This document shows positions 8,336-15,747 of a stretch of 64,000 nt of DNA, one piece after another (the stretch's first letter is position 1; every line of letters begins with the position of its first letter). Position numbers and translations under genes: made by a program. The DNA comes from an uncultured Prevotella sp. GTDB taxonomy: Bacteria > Bacteroidota > Bacteroidia > Bacteroidales > Bacteroidaceae. Under the pieces are notes generated by a model. The model was not told where the DNA came from. It ran no database searches and saw only the letters and a program-made list of their open reading frames with translations. The stretch lies in assembly GCA_944320305.1 (NCBI GenBank), contig CALUGW010000002.1, positions 62,001 through 126,000 of the forward strand. The letters run 5' to 3'.

Positions 8336-11300
8336 TTAATTCATCACTCCGAGCGTGAGCAGCGAGCGCAGCGCCTGCACTCCCTGGTGGTTGATGTCCA
8401 TGCGCTCCACCTCGGCAAGGTAGCGTTCGGCGTGCGTCATGTCGCCCAGCCCGCAGTAGCCCAGGGCAAGCATATACTTGCAGTGGATGGCGTTCTTCAC
8501 GTCGAGCGAGTCTTCCCAGATGAGCAGGTCGGGCAGCGACACGGCGAAATAGTCCATCACCACCTTCTCGAACACGTGCTGCTTGCCGTAGTTCACGAGG
8601 CGGTAGAAGCGGCCGTTGGCCTCGTCCTTGCGCCCGAGACGCAGCAGAGCCATGCCCTGGTAGAATATCTTGTCGGGCTTGGCGTCGTTGTAGTACATGG
8701 CCGCGGCAGGCTCCTGCGGCCCGGCGGTGGCCTTCTCCCAGCAGTCGCGGGCCTTGCCGTCGTCGCCATTCATGCTGTAGGCGCAGCCGAGGAAGTAGAG
8801 GAAGTCGTTCTCCTGCGCCCCCTCGAGGCGGCCTTCGCCGAGGTTGTGCGGATAGACGAGGCACTCGTCCAGCAGGCGTATGGCCTTGTCGGCGTCGCCT
8901 GCGGCCAGAGCCTGCTTGGCCAGCTCAACGCGGCATATCTGGTATTGCGCCGTCACCTTGCCTTCGCCGCCTTCCCATGGGTGGAAGGTGTGGCCGTCGA
9001 TAATGGCCATGGCCTCATCGTAGCGGCCCGTCTGGTTCAGGAGCGTGGCCTCTTCGAGCAGCAGGTCGTCGCGGCTTGCCACGAGGTCGGCGTGGCGCAT
9101 GAGGCGTTCGAGCCTCCAGGCGTGGGGCTTCTGCAACCTCTTATAGAGCTGGTCAAGCTCCATGAGCACGCGGGCGTCGGCCTCGTCGAGGCTGAAGGCG
9201 CGCTCCATGCACTCCAGTGCGCGGGCGTGGTCGTCCTGCTTGTTGAAGTATGCAAGCGCAAGGTTGCGCCACACCGTGGGATATTGCGGGTCGAGCTGCG
9301 CCGAACGCTCCCACAACGCGGTGGCCTCGGCATACTGCCGCTTGTCGTAGTAGAGGCAGCCGAGATAGTAAGGGGCACGCGCGTCCTGCGGGTCGGCCTC
9401 CATGGCGGCGCGGAGCGCGAGCACATCCTCTATGCGGTTGGGGAAGCAGTAGGCCGGATCGGCGCTGCGGCCTGCGGCAAACGCGCTGCCGTCGCCCGCC
9501 CATCCCATATAATAATATGTCATGGGCGTGGCGGCACGCTCGGCTATCGCCATGCTCCACACGGCCACAGCCTCTTCCGCGCGGCCCATCTGCATATAGT
9601 CGAGGGCCAGTTCGTCGTAGTTGTTCGGTGCGCCGTGCATGAGCGTGTGCAGCTCGTCGAGCACCGCCCCGTCGGAAGTGATGAGGTATTTCTCGTAGAG
9701 GCAGCCGTAGTTGAAGCGGTCAAGGGCAAGCGACTCGTCGCAGAGGGCGAGCGCGTCAGCCCCGCGCCCGATGCAGCGCAGCACGGTGGCGAGCAGTGCG
9801 CGGGCCTTGTGGTTGCGGCGGTTGTTGTCGAGGGCGCGTTCCGCCTCGTCGAGGGCATCGTCCCAGCGGCCCTGCATCACGGAGATTTGTGCGGCGGCGG
9901 TGTAGCCGGCGTCGGCCCAGGCCTTGTTCCAAGTGGACTTCCAGAACAGTTCGTAAGCCTCGCTGACGCGCCCCATGCACTTCAGGCAGAGGGCCAGATT
10001 GTAGAGCGGCTCGCCGTCGTAGGGGTTGGGGTTACGGCGCATGAGCACGCCGACGGCGCGGCGCAGGTAAGGCTCGGCCACGTCGAAACGGCCCCGGCGC
10101 AGATACCACAGGCCGAGGGCGTTGTTGCACCGGTAGTCCATCGGGTCGCGGCGCAGGGCCTCCTCGTAGTAGTCAACGGGCGAGAACGTCGCGTGGCGGT
10201 ACTGCTCCAGATGCAGGCCGGTGAGATAGAGCTGCTCCGTGGTCTTTATCTCGTGCGGCTGGAGGGCAGCCTCGGCGGCGTTGGGTATGGGGCGTATCTC
10301 GTCAGGCTCGGCGTGCCAAGAGAGCGAGAGGGCGCGGCGTCCGCCTTCCTTTATTATGTACAGCTCGACGGTGAGGGCGTCGAGCGGCGTGCCACAGGTG
10401 GGTATCGCCTCGTCGAACAGAGCCTCTGGGGTCATGTCGAGCGTGCGGTCGAAGAGCACGCGGCCGTCGGCGTCGGCGCGAACGACTATGTTCACGCGGT
10501 TGCAGCCGGTGGAAAGCACCTTCAGCCTGGCGCCGCCGTCGGCCCCGTCGATGTTCATCACGAGGTCGCGCGAGGCGTTCTTCACTATGCCCAGCTCGCG
10601 GTAGGGCATGAAATACTGCGTGAAACGCTTCTCCTCGTAGGGCATGAGCCACGTGAAGTCGGGCTGGTTCTCGGTGTAGACGCCGGCCATAAGCTCGATG
10701 TAGGGGCCGTCGGCGTCGGTGAGGTTGCGGTCCCAGGCGCGGCCGAAGTCGCCGTTGCCCCACGTCCACTGCTTCTTTCCGGGCGAGAAGTGGTGGCTGG
10801 CCACGTGGAGCATGCCGCCGCGCGTGTCGTTCTCGTAGCCCCCCTCGAAGTCGTACTTGGAGTTGACGGCCATATAAGACGTTGGCACCTTGATGTTCTT
10901 GTAGTTGGAAATGTCCACACCGGCGGAGTAGTCCATCTTGTAGTATGTGCCTGTGGCTATCGGGAATGAGCTTACGGCACGCTTGCCGTGGTCGAACACG
11001 GCGTTGATGTCGGGCGGGAACACGCTCTGGTAGTGGTCGCCCACGGCCACGGCGGGGTTGGCCCACCAGAGGAACGTCTGCGGCATGGGCGTGCGGTTGT
11101 AGAGGTGGCCGCGTATCTCGAGGTAGGCGCAGCCGGGCCTCAGGGTGAATCCGGCCATGCCCTTCTGGTGGAACATACGCTCCGTCTCGCTCACCCACAC
11201 GGTCACGGAGCCGTCGGCGTTCTCCTCGATGCGGCTGTCTACGGGCAGAAACGTTGACGGGCGGTGGTGCTGCGGCCAGTTGAACTCTATGCCGCCCGAA

Positions 11301-11626
11301 ATCCACGGCCCGGTGAGACCCACCAGGGCGGGCTTCACCACGTGGTTGTAGTAGACGAAGTGGCGCCGCTTCACCTTGTCGTAGGCCATCTGCACGCGCC
11401 CGCCAAGCTCCGGCAGAATCATCACTTTTATGTATTCGTTCTCAAGGAACACAGCGTTGTACTCCTTGTCCTCCTTCTCGTCGGCTATCGACTCGATTAC
11501 GGGATAGGGATAGACCACGCCGCTCGAGCCTTGGTAGACGCGCTTTTCGAGGAACATCGGGTTCTTGTCGGGCTTGCCGACCTCATAGGTGGGAATCGTC
11601 ACCACCTCTCTCCATGCTTTTACCAT
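8336..11626 (-). CDS. DUF5107 domain plus TPR repeat protein
   Basis: This large cytoplasmic-looking protein (1,096 residues) has no signal peptide. Residues about 40-340 match the DUF5107 type, which has a galactose-mutarotase-like beta-sandwich appearance. Motifs include NEYIKVMILPELGGRV, GPWISGGIEFNWPQHH and FLWWANPAV. From about residue 430 to the end it is an array of tetratricopeptide helices. Repeated patterns such as ALGLWYLRRGRFDVAEPYL, PYYLGCLYYDKRQYAEATAL and FLGCAYSMNGDDGKARDCW show this. It lies between the MFS sugar porter and the GH35-GH2 operon on the same strand, so a role in handling the imported sugar is likely (inference). The His/Glu/Trp-rich N-terminal motifs look like a carbohydrate-active site, but no reaction is assigned. 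Confidence 0.8.
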   Translation of the reverse strand: MVKAWREVVTIPTYEVGKPDKNPMFLEKRVYQGSSGVVYPYPVIESIADEKEDKEYNAVFLENEYIKVMILPELGGRVQMAYDKVKRRHFVYYNHVVKPALVGLTGPWISGGIEFNWPQHHRPSTFLPVDSRIEENADGSVTVWVSETERMFHQKGMAGFTLRPGCAYLEIRGHLYNRTPMPQTFLWWANPAVAVGDHYQSVFPPDINAVFDHGKRAVSSFPIATGTYYKMDYSAGVDISNYKNIKVPTSYMAVNSKYDFEGGYENDTRGGMLHVASHHFSPGKKQWTWGNGDFGRAWDRNLTDADGPYIELMAGVYTENQPDFTWLMPYEEKRFTQYFMPYRELGIVKNASRDLVMNIDGADGGARLKVLSTGCNRVNIVVRADADGRVLFDRTLDMTPEALFDEAIPTCGTPLDALTVELYIIKEGGRRALSLSWHAEPDEIRPIPNAAEAALQPHEIKTTEQLYLTGLHLEQYRHATFSPVDYYEEALRRDPMDYRCNNALGLWYLRRGRFDVAEPYLRRAVGVLMRRNPNPYDGEPLYNLALCLKCMGRVSEAYELFWKSTWNKAWADAGYTAAAQISVMQGRWDDALDEAERALDNNRRNHKARALLATVLRCIGRGADALALCDESLALDRFNYGCLYEKYLITSDGAVLDELHTLMHGAPNNYDELALDYMQMGRAEEAVAVWSMAIAERAATPMTYYYMGWAGDGSAFAAGRSADPAYCFPNRIEDVLALRAAMEADPQDARAPYYLGCLYYDKRQYAEATALWERSAQLDPQYPTVWRNLALAYFNKQDDHARALECMERAFSLDEADARVLMELDQLYKRLQKPHAWRLERLMRHADLVASRDDLLLEEATLLNQTGRYDEAMAIIDGHTFHPWEGGEGKVTAQYQICRVELAKQALAAGDADKAIRLLDECLVYPHNLGEGRLEGAQENDFLYFLGCAYSMNGDDGKARDCWEKATAGPQEPAAAMYYNDAKPDKIFYQGMALLRLGRKDEANGRFYRLVNYGKQHVFEKVVMDYFAVSLPDLLIWEDSLDVKNAIHCKYMLALGYCGLGDMTHAERYLAEVERMDINHQGVQALRSLLTLGVMN

Positions 11627-11872
11627 AATGTTGTTTATTTAATTGAATATCCGCAAAGCTCCTATTCAAAGGAGTTAAAGGAGTTACAAGAAGTCAACGC
11701 TCCACTGCGTTCCGCTAAGAAGTTAGAGGACGTATGCTCTTTCGATTCCTTATCTCATTCGCTTAGGCGAAATGCGGACTTCTTTTTAATTAATCAAAAT
11801 ATCATACCGGCCCACCGGTCTCCCTCCCCACGGGGGGGGGGCTGGGCCGGGGCTTCCGGGGCGGGGCTTCTC
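11627..11872. other. Intergenic stretch with short repeats, an imperfect inverted repeat and a G10 tract
   Basis: No gene is seen. GGAGTTAAAGGAGTTA is a short tandem repeat near 11671. AAGAAGTC (about 11691) and GACTTCTT (about 11783) face each other as the outer arms of an imperfect hairpin. A run of ten G at 11832-11841 follows CTCCCTCCCCAC close to the 3' end of the MFS gene. Confidence 0.5.
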
Positions 11873-13258
11873 CTACCCCACCATCTCCTTCTCAAGCTCT
11901 TCGAGCGACTTGCCCTTGGTCTCCGGCAGGCGGAAGGCGAAGAAGAGCAGCCCGGCAAGGCACACGCCGGAGTAGATCCAGAACGTGCCGTAGCTGCCGA
12001 GGGCGGTGTTGAGCAGCGGGAAGGTATAGGTGAGCGTGGACGAGCCTACCCACAGGGCGAAGGTGCAGGTGGCCACGGCCACGGCGCGGACGCGGTTGGG
12101 GAACAGCTCGGAGATGAGCACCCACGTGCAGGGGCCGAGCGTCATGGCGTAGCAGGCTATGGCGAGCACCACGAGCACAATCATGAAGAAGCCCGTGACG
12201 TGGAAATAGTAGCACACGCCGATTATGAGGTAGATGGCGCACAGCCCGCCCGCGCCGAGAAGCATCAGAGCGCGGCGGCCAAGGCGGTCGACGGTGAAGA
12301 TGGCAACGATGGTGAACACGACGTTGGCCACGCCGGTGACGACGATGTTGAAGAGCACGTCGCCAATCTCGTAGCCCGCCGACTGGAATATCTCCTGGGC
12401 GTAGTTGAAGATGACGTTGGTGCCGCACCACTGCTGGAACACGGCAATGACCACGCCGAGCAGCAGCACGCGGTGGAACGGGCGGCCCAGGAGCATGCGC
12501 AGCCCGCCCCGGCTGGCGTCGGCGGCGTTGGCCTGCTTCACGGCGGCCAGCTCGCCGTCGGCATAGTCGGCGCCGCCTATGTGGGTGAGCGTGGTGCGTG
12601 CCTCGCCGTCCATGCCCTTCAGGGCGAGCCACCGCGGGCTCTCAGGTATGAAGAAAGCCAGCACGAGAAAGAGCGCCGAAGGCACGGCGGCGGCCCAGAA
12701 CATCCACCGCCAGGCCATCTGGCCGTTCCACGACGCGGCTATGAACTCTGCCGTGGTGCCGTCGGGTATTGGGTCGGCGATGAGCCAGTTGGTTATCTGC
12801 GCACCGAGGATGCCGAGCACGATGGTCATCTGGTTGAGCGACACGAGCTTGCCCCTGACCCGCGCCGGGGCCACCTCGGCGATGTACATCGGCGACAGAC
12901 CAGAGGCCACGCCGATGCCGATGCCGCCGAAGAAACGGGCCACGAGGAACGAGTGGAAGTCGGAGAACGCGCCCGTGGCCACCGACGACAGGAGGAATAT
13001 AAGCGCCGACACTATAAGCAGCCGCTTGCGCCCTATGCGGTCGGCAAGCCAGCCGCACACCATGGCGCCTATCATGCAGCCCACGAGGGCGATGGTCATG
13101 GCCAGGCCCTGCGCCGAGGGCGAGTCGGCAATGCCGAAGTAGAGTTCATAGAAGGGCTTCGCCCCGCCGATTACGACCCAGTCGTAGCCGAAGAGCAGGC
13201 CGCCCATTGCCGACACGAGGCAAATGAAATAGACGAACGTCTTGTTGTAGCTGTCCAT
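11873..13258 (-). CDS. MFS sugar porter (XylE/sugar-proton symporter family)
   Basis: This 461-residue inner-membrane transporter has 12 predicted helices. The sugar-porter signatures are present: GGLLFGYDWVVIGGA at the start, DRIGRKR after helix 2, PESPRWLALKG in the central loop, DRLGRRALML after helix 8 and PETKGKSLEELEKEM at the C-terminus. It likely imports a monosaccharide with protons. The gene lies upstream of the DUF5107 and glycosidase genes on the same strand. With no SusC/SusD pair in view, it is the only visible sugar uptake route of the locus. The specific sugar (xylose, galactose or other) cannot be decided here. Confidence 0.92.
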   Translation of the reverse strand: MDSYNKTFVYFICLVSAMGGLLFGYDWVVIGGAKPFYELYFGIADSPSAQGLAMTIALVGCMIGAMVCGWLADRIGRKRLLIVSALIFLLSSVATGAFSDFHSFLVARFFGGIGIGVASGLSPMYIAEVAPARVRGKLVSLNQMTIVLGILGAQITNWLIADPIPDGTTAEFIAASWNGQMAWRWMFWAAAVPSALFLVLAFFIPESPRWLALKGMDGEARTTLTHIGGADYADGELAAVKQANAADASRGGLRMLLGRPFHRVLLLGVVIAVFQQWCGTNVIFNYAQEIFQSAGYEIGDVLFNIVVTGVANVVFTIVAIFTVDRLGRRALMLLGAGGLCAIYLIIGVCYYFHVTGFFMIVLVVLAIACYAMTLGPCTWVLISELFPNRVRAVAVATCTFALWVGSSTLTYTFPLLNTALGSYGTFWIYSGVCLAGLLFFAFRLPETKGKSLEELEKEMVG

Positions 13259-13301
13259 AATAACAATGTTTGTTTTTGTTTTCGGTTATTGGTTCTGCCT
13301 G

Positions 13302-13309
13302 CAAAGATA
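13302..13309 (-). promoter_or_regulatory. -7 box TATCTTTG upstream of the MFS porter
   Basis: Minus strand TATCTTTG at 13309-13302 is 44 bases before the ATG. No well-spaced -33 TTG is seen. Confidence 0.45.
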
Positions 13310-13353
13310 GGCATAAAAAGCACTTCCGGAAATAGACAAACCTTGTTTTAAAG

Positions 13354-13387
13354 ATGGACTTTTTCACTGTCAAGCCGCGCCACGGCA
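13354..13387 (+). repeat. 34-bp direct repeat, left copy, flanking the higBA module
   Basis: It begins ATGGACTTTTTCACTGTC, followed by a CCGCGCC-N-CGGCA core. A second copy with 31 of 34 bases identical, in the same orientation, lies at 14407-14440, on the other side of the toxin-antitoxin genes. Confidence 0.7.
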
Positions 13388-13404
13388 CATCAGACGGCTT
13401 AGGA

Positions 13405-13560
13405 ACCGTTTATGTGTTTTGCCCAACGTATTGCCATGGGCGCCTTGATGTTTTATGTCGTCGTTTGATAGAGCCTATCGGGCTAAATGACGAAAACGAC
13501 AAAAACACCGAAAAAACACCGCAAGGCATGGGCAAAGATAAACGATAGGCACAAAACAGA
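13405..13560. repeat. Imperfect long inverted repeat in a gene-free stretch
   Basis: Several short complementary blocks are nested. CGTTTAT (13407) pairs with ATAAACG (13538), TGTTTTG (13415) with CAAAACA (13552), and AGCC with GGCT around TATCG at 13472-13485. They are not fully collinear, so this may be a decayed element or a structured RNA. No gene is seen in 13259-13588. Confidence 0.35.
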
Positions 13561-13588
13561 CGCTACTGTAAAAAATCAGAACAGCTTC

Positions 13589-13951
13589 TCAGACAAGGCT
13601 TGCGTCGAGCCTAAGCACAAAGCCCAACGCTGCGGCAATCCTGATGAACGAGGATAGCTGCAAGTCTGTCTCGCCTTTCTCCAGGCGGCTGATATAGGAA
13701 CGCTCGCGCCCAATGCGCTCGGCCAACTCCTTTTGGGTCATGCCGAGTGCCTTTCGGCGGTCACGCAACACTTCGCCATAGTACCACGCCAACGCCTTGG
13801 CATTGAAATCGGCACGTTCCGGGCTTCCAGCCTCGCCCACCTCACGGGCAAGCATGGCCTCTGCCGTCTCAAAACCCGGCTTCTTGGAGAAATCTGTTTG
13901 ACGCAATTTCGCCATTTCTTCAGCGGTCAGTCTGTCATACTTAACTTTCAT
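13589..13951 (-). CDS. higA: HigA-type antitoxin, XRE helix-turn-helix
   Basis: This 120-residue DNA-binding protein has a C-terminal Cro/C1-type HTH (GMTQKELAERIGRERSYISRLEKGETDLQLSS, quoted in parts: TQKELAERIG, SYISRLEKGE). The N-terminal half is charged and would contact the toxin. Its ATG overlaps the stop of the toxin gene upstream (ATGA). The order toxin then antitoxin is that of higBA. It is expected to neutralise the toxin and to repress the shared promoter through the palindrome at 14284-14308. Confidence 0.82.
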   Translation of the reverse strand: MKVKYDRLTAEEMAKLRQTDFSKKPGFETAEAMLAREVGEAGSPERADFNAKALAWYYGEVLRDRRKALGMTQKELAERIGRERSYISRLEKGETDLQLSSFIRIAAALGFVLRLDASLV

Positions 13952-14280
13952 AGCAAGCTCCTTAAAATGTTAATAGCCTTCGTTATTTCCTTTTCATAGT
14001 CCTTTGTGCTTTTCTTCACAAAGCCATTCAGCAGTATAATGCTTGTCGCAAGATTGATATTCTCGTTGTCAACGGCAAACAGGATGACACGTACCTCGTT
14101 GTCAACGGAAACCCGCAACTCGAAGAAGTCTGTTCCGACAAGTTTCTTCACGAACTTGGTTGGCACAGGGTAAACAGACTCCAATATGGATATTGCATAG
14201 CGCAACTTATCACGTGTGCGCGGATTGGCATTTATCGCAAAATCCTTGAAAGCGGGAGACAATATCAAATTCCGTTTCAT
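13948..14280 (-). CDS. higB: HigB/RelE-superfamily toxin
   Basis: This 110-residue protein resembles the phage-derived Gp49-like/HigB branch of RelE toxins. Visible features are RDKLRYAISILESVYPVP, a beta-hairpin core FELRVSVDNEVRVILFAVDNE and the C-terminal LLNGFVKKSTKDYEKEI. Such proteins cut mRNA on the ribosome. It is directly coupled to the HTH antitoxin. The base composition looks lower in GC than the surrounding genes, which fits a mobile module (visual impression only). Confidence 0.82.
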   Translation of the reverse strand: MKRNLILSPAFKDFAINANPRTRDKLRYAISILESVYPVPTKFVKKLVGTDFFELRVSVDNEVRVILFAVDNENINLATSIILLNGFVKKSTKDYEKEITKAINILRSLL

Positions 14281-14283
14281 ATT

Positions 14284-14332
14284 TACCTTTGTTTTCTTTG
14301 CAAAGGTAACGAATTAGTCACATATGTCCAAA
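14284..14332 (-). promoter_or_regulatory. higBA promoter with overlapping palindromic operator
   Basis: Minus strand: the -7 box TACCTTTG is at 14308-14301 and TTTG at 14332-14329 is the -33 box, 20 bases apart. The -7 box is also one arm of an inverted repeat. TACCTTTG (14284-14291) and CAAAGGTA (14301-14308) are exact complements separated by 9 bases, between promoter and ATG. This is a natural site for antitoxin autorepression. Confidence 0.65.
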
Positions 14333-14406
14333 TTTTTTGGAAACAAACCTCCTATTTTCACAATTTCGGCCATCCATTTCAAACGAAAGGGGACAATAAA
14401 ACACTA

Positions 14407-14440
14407 ATGGACTTTTTCACTGTCCGGCCGCGCCCCGGCA
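14407..14440 (+). repeat. 34-bp direct repeat, right copy, flanking the higBA module
   Basis: It is the partner of 13354-13387: 18 identical leading bases, then a shared CCGCGCC and CGGCA. The two copies enclose about 1.0 kb containing only higBA and a non-coding stretch. Confidence 0.7.
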
Positions 14441-14471
14441 TCGATTGGCAAGCGCCTGCAGCCGCCCCGAA

Positions 14472-14581
14472 AGGCGACCCCCGCCATATCGCTTTGCGAA
14501 ATGACCCTTTTCGCACTCCAATATAGGCCATTTCGGCCTGCGATATAGGCCATTTCGCAAGCAAAAATGGCCGATGCTGCA
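14472..14581. repeat. Interspersed element copy B: five tandem 22-bp modules
   Basis: Consecutive 22-base units start at 14472, 14494, 14516, 14538 and 14560. The clearest are CTCCAATATAGGCCATTTCG and CTGCGATATAGGCCATTTCG (first 20 bases of each). The array lies between the divergent higBA and araC-type genes. The rest of 14309-14729 has no gene. Confidence 0.75.
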
Positions 14582-14677
14582 AACCGGCTGACAGTCAGCG
14601 AGTTACGAAAGCAGCCGGAAACGCCTGCAAACCGGCTCGAAGGCGAATACGGGAAAGAACTTTTTTGCACAATAATA

Positions 14678-14709
14678 TTTTGGGGAAAGACTGAAAATAG
14701 CTACCTTAG
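14678..14709 (+). promoter_or_regulatory. Promoter of the AraC-family regulator
   Basis: TTTTG at 14678-14682 and TACCTTAG at 14702-14709 are 19 bases apart. The -7 box has one mismatch to TAnnTTTG. It is 20 bases from the ATG at 14730. Confidence 0.5.
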
Positions 14710-14729
14710 CGGCATAAAACCACAGGCCC

Positions 14730-15614
14730 ATGAGACAGAAAGACGGATTCAGCGGCGAGCAGATGATTGTGCTGCCGCAAATGGCAATAGACATGGAGCG
14801 GGCCGACCCGCTGGCCTCCAGCCTCTACATAACGGACATCGGCTATTACCCCAACGCCGCCGGACACTACCGCGAACGCACCGAACCGATAGAGCAGCAC
14901 GTGCTGATATACTGCGTGGAGGGCGCGGGGTGGTACCGCGCGGGCGGGGAGGAACACCGGGTGGAGGCCGGCCAGTACTTCATACTGCCCGCAGGCAAGC
15001 CTCACACCTACGCCGCCGACGGCGAAAGGCCGTGGACAATCTACTGGGTACACTTCATGGGCGAGCACGCCGCCGTCTACGCCGAGGGCGCACTGCAGCC
15101 ACACGACATCAGGCCGGGCATCATGTCGCGCATCAGCGACCGCACGCGGCTCTTCGAGGAGATATTCAACACGCTGCGCGACGGCTACGGGCGCGAGAAC
15201 CTGCGCTACGCCTCGTCGCTGCTGCACCACTACCTGGCCTCCATGCGCTACCTCTCCATCTACCGCAAAACGGACGCCGGCACGAAGCCTACCGACGTGG
15301 TGGGCGCGGCAATCCACTTCATGCGCGAGAACGCAGAGCGGCGGCTGTCGCTCAAAGACATTGCCGACTACGCGGGATTCTCGCCAACACACTTCTCCGC
15401 CATGTTCAAGCGGCAGACCGGCCACAGCCCGCTGGCCTACTTCAACCTGCTGAAGGTGCAGACGGCCTGCCGCCTGCTGACCTCTACGGACATGAAAGTA
15501 AACCAGATTTGCCACAAGGTGGGCATAGACGACTGCTACTATTTCACCCGTATGTTCACCAAGGCCATGGGCCTGTCGCCGCGGAAATACAGGGAGGAAA
15601 AGACGGAGAGGTGA
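14730..15614 (+). CDS. AraC-family transcriptional regulator
   Basis: This 294-residue regulator has an N-terminal AraC-type cupin. It includes IEQHVLIYCVEGAGWYRAGG and VEAGQYFILPAGKPHTYAAD, the pattern of a sugar-sensing arm. The C-terminal double HTH (about 195-292) has LSLKDIADYAGFSPTHFSAM and VNQICHKVGIDDCYYFTRMF, ending in the usual GLSPRKYREE. It is encoded apart from the glycosidase and MFS genes but close to them and on the opposite strand. It may control that catabolic locus in response to its sugar (inference). An alternative start at codon 12 (Met) is possible. Confidence 0.9.
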   Translation: MRQKDGFSGEQMIVLPQMAIDMERADPLASSLYITDIGYYPNAAGHYRERTEPIEQHVLIYCVEGAGWYRAGGEEHRVEAGQYFILPAGKPHTYAADGERPWTIYWVHFMGEHAAVYAEGALQPHDIRPGIMSRISDRTRLFEEIFNTLRDGYGRENLRYASSLLHHYLASMRYLSIYRKTDAGTKPTDVVGAAIHFMRENAERRLSLKDIADYAGFSPTHFSAMFKRQTGHSPLAYFNLLKVQTACRLLTSTDMKVNQICHKVGIDDCYYFTRMFTKAMGLSPRKYREEKTER

Positions 15615-15683
15615 CGGCGGCACAAGGCAAGCACAGGCAAAGAAGGCGCACAAGCGCACGACAAAGCGCCGGCCAGCGGCCAA

Positions 15684-15724
15684 CGAAAAAAGGAAACCCG
15701 CCTTTATGGGGTACGGGGTTCCTT
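15684..15724 (-). terminator. Terminator of the exporter/TlpA operon
   Basis: On the minus strand AAGGAACCCC, a loop, then GGGTTTCCTT runs into TTTT. The stem carries one mismatch. It lies 24 bases beyond the stop of the TlpA-like gene and between convergent genes. Confidence 0.6.
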
Positions 15725-15747
15725 CACAACCGGGCATTTCACGGAAC

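Noticed and set aside
8318..10969. 883-codon plus-strand frame opposite the DUF5107-TPR gene
   Set aside because: Same reason: a GC-driven antisense frame without motifs. The minus strand carries TPR and DUF5107 patterns.
11264..13351. 695-codon plus-strand frame opposite the MFS porter
   Set aside because: It crosses from one gene's complement into another and is rich in His, Glu and Gly. The porter signatures are on the minus strand.
246..15614. Classical polysaccharide utilisation locus with SusC/SusD
   Set aside because: No TonB-dependent receptor or SusD-like gene is present in the window. An MFS porter is the only visible sugar importer.
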